DNA of 64,000 nucleotides. It comes from Candidatus Scalindua japonica. GTDB taxonomy: Bacteria; Planctomycetota; Brocadiia; Brocadiales; Scalinduaceae. How positions within the stretch are numbered: the first letter of the stretch is position 1; each line of letters starts with the position of its first letter. The notes below the pieces were generated by a model, which made no database searches, had not been told where the DNA came from, and worked only from the letters and a program-made list of their open reading frames with translations. The position numbers were made by a program, and so were the translations under genes. This document shows positions 62,328 through 64,000 of the stretch, one piece after another. Location: the NCBI RefSeq assembly GCF_002443295.1, contig NZ_BAOS01000004.1:372001-436000 (forward strand). The letters run 5' to 3'.

Positions 62328-64000
62328 TCAATCAGGCTCAAACTCCTTTTGCCAATCAATATCATCCTCTAACGGTTTCTGTCTCTTTTTGTCCAGAAGA
62401 TAGCTTCCCATAATGAGATAATCCATTCCTGTTCTCATAAAGCATTTATAAGCCTCTTCAGGCCGACACACTATTGGTTCACCTCTAACATTAAAGGAGG
62501 TATTAACAACCATGGGGCAACCGGTTTTTTTGTAAAACTCTTCTATGACACTATAAAACAGAGGATTATCTTCCCTGGATACAGTCTGTATCCTTGCGGA
62601 GTAATCTACATGTGTAATTGCCGGCACATCAGAGCGTGCCACTTTTAACTTTTCCAGACCAAATAACCTCTCTTCATCACCTGACATTTTGATCTTTTTC
62701 TCATCTTTTATATTTGCCACTAATAGCATATACGGACTTTCGCAATCCATATCAAAATAATCTGACACATGTTCCTTCAATACCGACGGAGCAAACGGCC
62801 TGAATGACTCTCTGTATTTAATCTTTACATTCATTACCGACTGCATTTCTTTTGAACGCGGGTCCCCAATAATACTTCTCGAACCAAGTGAACGCGGACC
62901 AAATTCCATCCTTCCCTCAAACCACCCTATCACATTCTCACCCGCAATCAATTCCGCAACTATTGACGGTATTTCGTCTGTTTTAAGTTTCTCAAAATGA
63001 GAACCCTCTTTCGTTAGAAAATCCTCTATCTCTTTATCCTCATAGTGATTTCCTATGTAAGATGCCTTCTGCATCGACTTTGCTTCTTTTACTTCCCGAT
63101 CATTACTCAAATACTCGTACCAGATCAGTAACGCCACACCCAGGGCACCGCCCGCATCACCCGCCGCGGGTTGAATCCACAGATTTTCAAAAGGCCCTTC
63201 TCTTAACAGCTTACCATTTGATACACAATTCAGTGCGACACCTCCCGCAAGACACAGGTTCTTCTTCCCGGTCTCTTTATAAACATGGTTTGCCATACGT
63301 TGTACCACCTCTTCGGTAACAATCTGTATTGATCTTGCCAGGTCCATCTCTCTTTGAGTAATTCCTGACTCCGGTTTGGAAGGAGGACCGTCAAACAATT
63401 TGCTGAATCGGCTGTTTGTCATTGTGAGCCCTGTACAATAATTGAAATATTTCATGTTCAACTTGAAAGAGCCATCTTCTTTCAAGTCAATCAACTCATT
63501 TAAGATAGTATCAACATATCTGGGCTCTCCATAAGGTGCCAACCCCATAACTTTATACTCAGCAGAATTAACTTTAAATCCGGTGTAATAGGTAAAAGCA
63601 GAATATAAAAGTCCTAATGAATGTGGAAACTTTAACTCGGACAGGATTTGAATCTGATTCTCTTCTCCAATACCATAGCTTGTTGTCGTCCACTCTCCCA
63701 CTGCATCAATTGTCAATATTGCCGCATCTGAGAATGGAGATGGATAGAATGCGGAAGCTGCATGAGACTCATGATGTTCAGGGAATAATACATCCCCTTT
63801 GAATCCAATCTTCTTCTTAACAATATCCCTTATAAAAAGTTTTTGTTTAATCCACAACGGAATTGATTTAAAAAATGATCTTATCCCAAACGGCGCATAT
63901 GCAAGATAGCTATATAAGATTCTCTCAAATTTAATAAACGGCTTATCATAAAACCCGACATAGTCAATACCTTCCGCATTGACACCCGCTTCCTTTAAAC
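62328..64000 (-). CDS. NodU/CmcH-family carbamoyltransferase, 5' end outside window
   Basis: The frame is open to the last base, with EGIDYVGFYDKPFIKFERIL near the window edge, so the start lies beyond. At least 556 residues are visible. HESHAASAFYPSPFSDAAIL and TIDAVGEWTTT belong to the ASKHA-like Kae1 domain. CLAGGVALNCVSNGKL, GWFEGRMEFGPRSLGSRSI and VNTSFNVRGEPIV belong to the C-terminal catalytic part. It transfers a carbamoyl group from carbamoyl phosphate to a hydroxyl, often of a sugar, antibiotic or glycan. The target is unknown here. Confidence 0.93.
   Translation of the reverse strand, partial: LKEAGVNAEGIDYVGFYDKPFIKFERILYSYLAYAPFGIRSFFKSIPLWIKQKLFIRDIVKKKIGFKGDVLFPEHHESHAASAFYPSPFSDAAILTIDAVGEWTTTSYGIGEENQIQILSELKFPHSLGLLYSAFTYYTGFKVNSAEYKVMGLAPYGEPRYVDTILNELIDLKEDGSFKLNMKYFNYCTGLTMTNSRFSKLFDGPPSKPESGITQREMDLARSIQIVTEEVVQRMANHVYKETGKKNLCLAGGVALNCVSNGKLLREGPFENLWIQPAAGDAGGALGVALLIWYEYLSNDREVKEAKSMQKASYIGNHYEDKEIEDFLTKEGSHFEKLKTDEIPSIVAELIAGENVIGWFEGRMEFGPRSLGSRSIIGDPRSKEMQSVMNVKIKYRESFRPFAPSVLKEHVSDYFDMDCESPYMLLVANIKDEKKIKMSGDEERLFGLEKLKVARSDVPAITHVDYSARIQTVSREDNPLFYSVIEEFYKKTGCPMVVNTSFNVRGEPIVCRPEEAYKCFMRTGMDYLIMGSYLLDKKRQKPLEDDIDWQKEFEPD

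Overview
The window is a bacterial chromosome segment with low GC (roughly 40 percent by eye). It carries housekeeping genes (ffh, rpsP, trmD, rplS, yraN, murA), several PAS and sigma-54 signalling genes, a group 3b-type [NiFe] hydrogenase operon beside nifU and nifS, and [FeFe]-hydrogenase-type radical SAM maturases. The mix fits an anaerobic or microaerophilic environmental bacterium. I lean towards an uncultured Planctomycetota lineage of the Brocadiales (anammox) type, but no lineage-specific gene is present and this remains an impression. No rRNA, tRNA or CRISPR array was recognised.

Layout. 1-6.6 kb: universal stress proteins, an ABC-F ATPase, a FmdB-like zinc ribbon, two decayed genes and an orphan GAF/membrane protein. 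6.8-12.7 kb: two stand-alone receiver proteins and a PAS-rich histidine kinase paired with an NtrC-type regulator; the kinase may have a frameshift or slippage site at its 5' end. 12.8-15.3 kb: rpiB, an alcohol dehydrogenase and a LOG-family gene in one tight minus-strand cluster. 15.6-24.1 kb: nifU, nifS, the four hydrogenase subunits, a maturation protease, a very strong hairpin, then a receiver and a membrane histidine kinase. 24.2-31.6 kb: a small inverted-repeat element (MITE), an ornithine cyclodeaminase-like gene, a HypC-HydE fusion, hydG, a tRNA-dihydrouridine synthase and a TatD/radical SAM fusion.

31.6-56.9 kb is an integrated genomic island. A perfect 33-bp direct repeat bounds it. 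The repeat spans the first codons of tatD on the left and an orphan duplicate of those codons on the right. A broken tyrosine recombinase and TGACTACA repeats spaced exactly 11 bp apart lie just inside the ends. The island separates tatD from the ffh-rpsP-trmD-rplS-yraN cluster that would otherwise lie directly upstream of it. Its left half is a graveyard: at least two decayed copies of a filamentous-phage-like module with Zot fragments, a BREX pglX relic, a broken AAA/DUF4276 pair, a broken DUF1016 nuclease, a RAYT transposase fragment and REP-like palindromes. Small toxin-antitoxin modules are interspersed (hicBA, zeta-like, MNT/HEPN, DUF4160/DUF2442). Its right half is a largely intact minus-strand defence cluster: DUF262, two tandem hsdM genes, hsdS, hsdR, and then an 839-residue calcineurin-like phosphoesterase fused to a P-loop NTPase. 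That fusion is my best candidate for an undescribed defence effector. A second copy of the MITE sits between hsdM and hsdS.

57.1-64.0 kb: yraN, rplS, trmD, rpsP, ffh, murA and a NodU/CmcH-type carbamoyltransferase that runs off the right edge.
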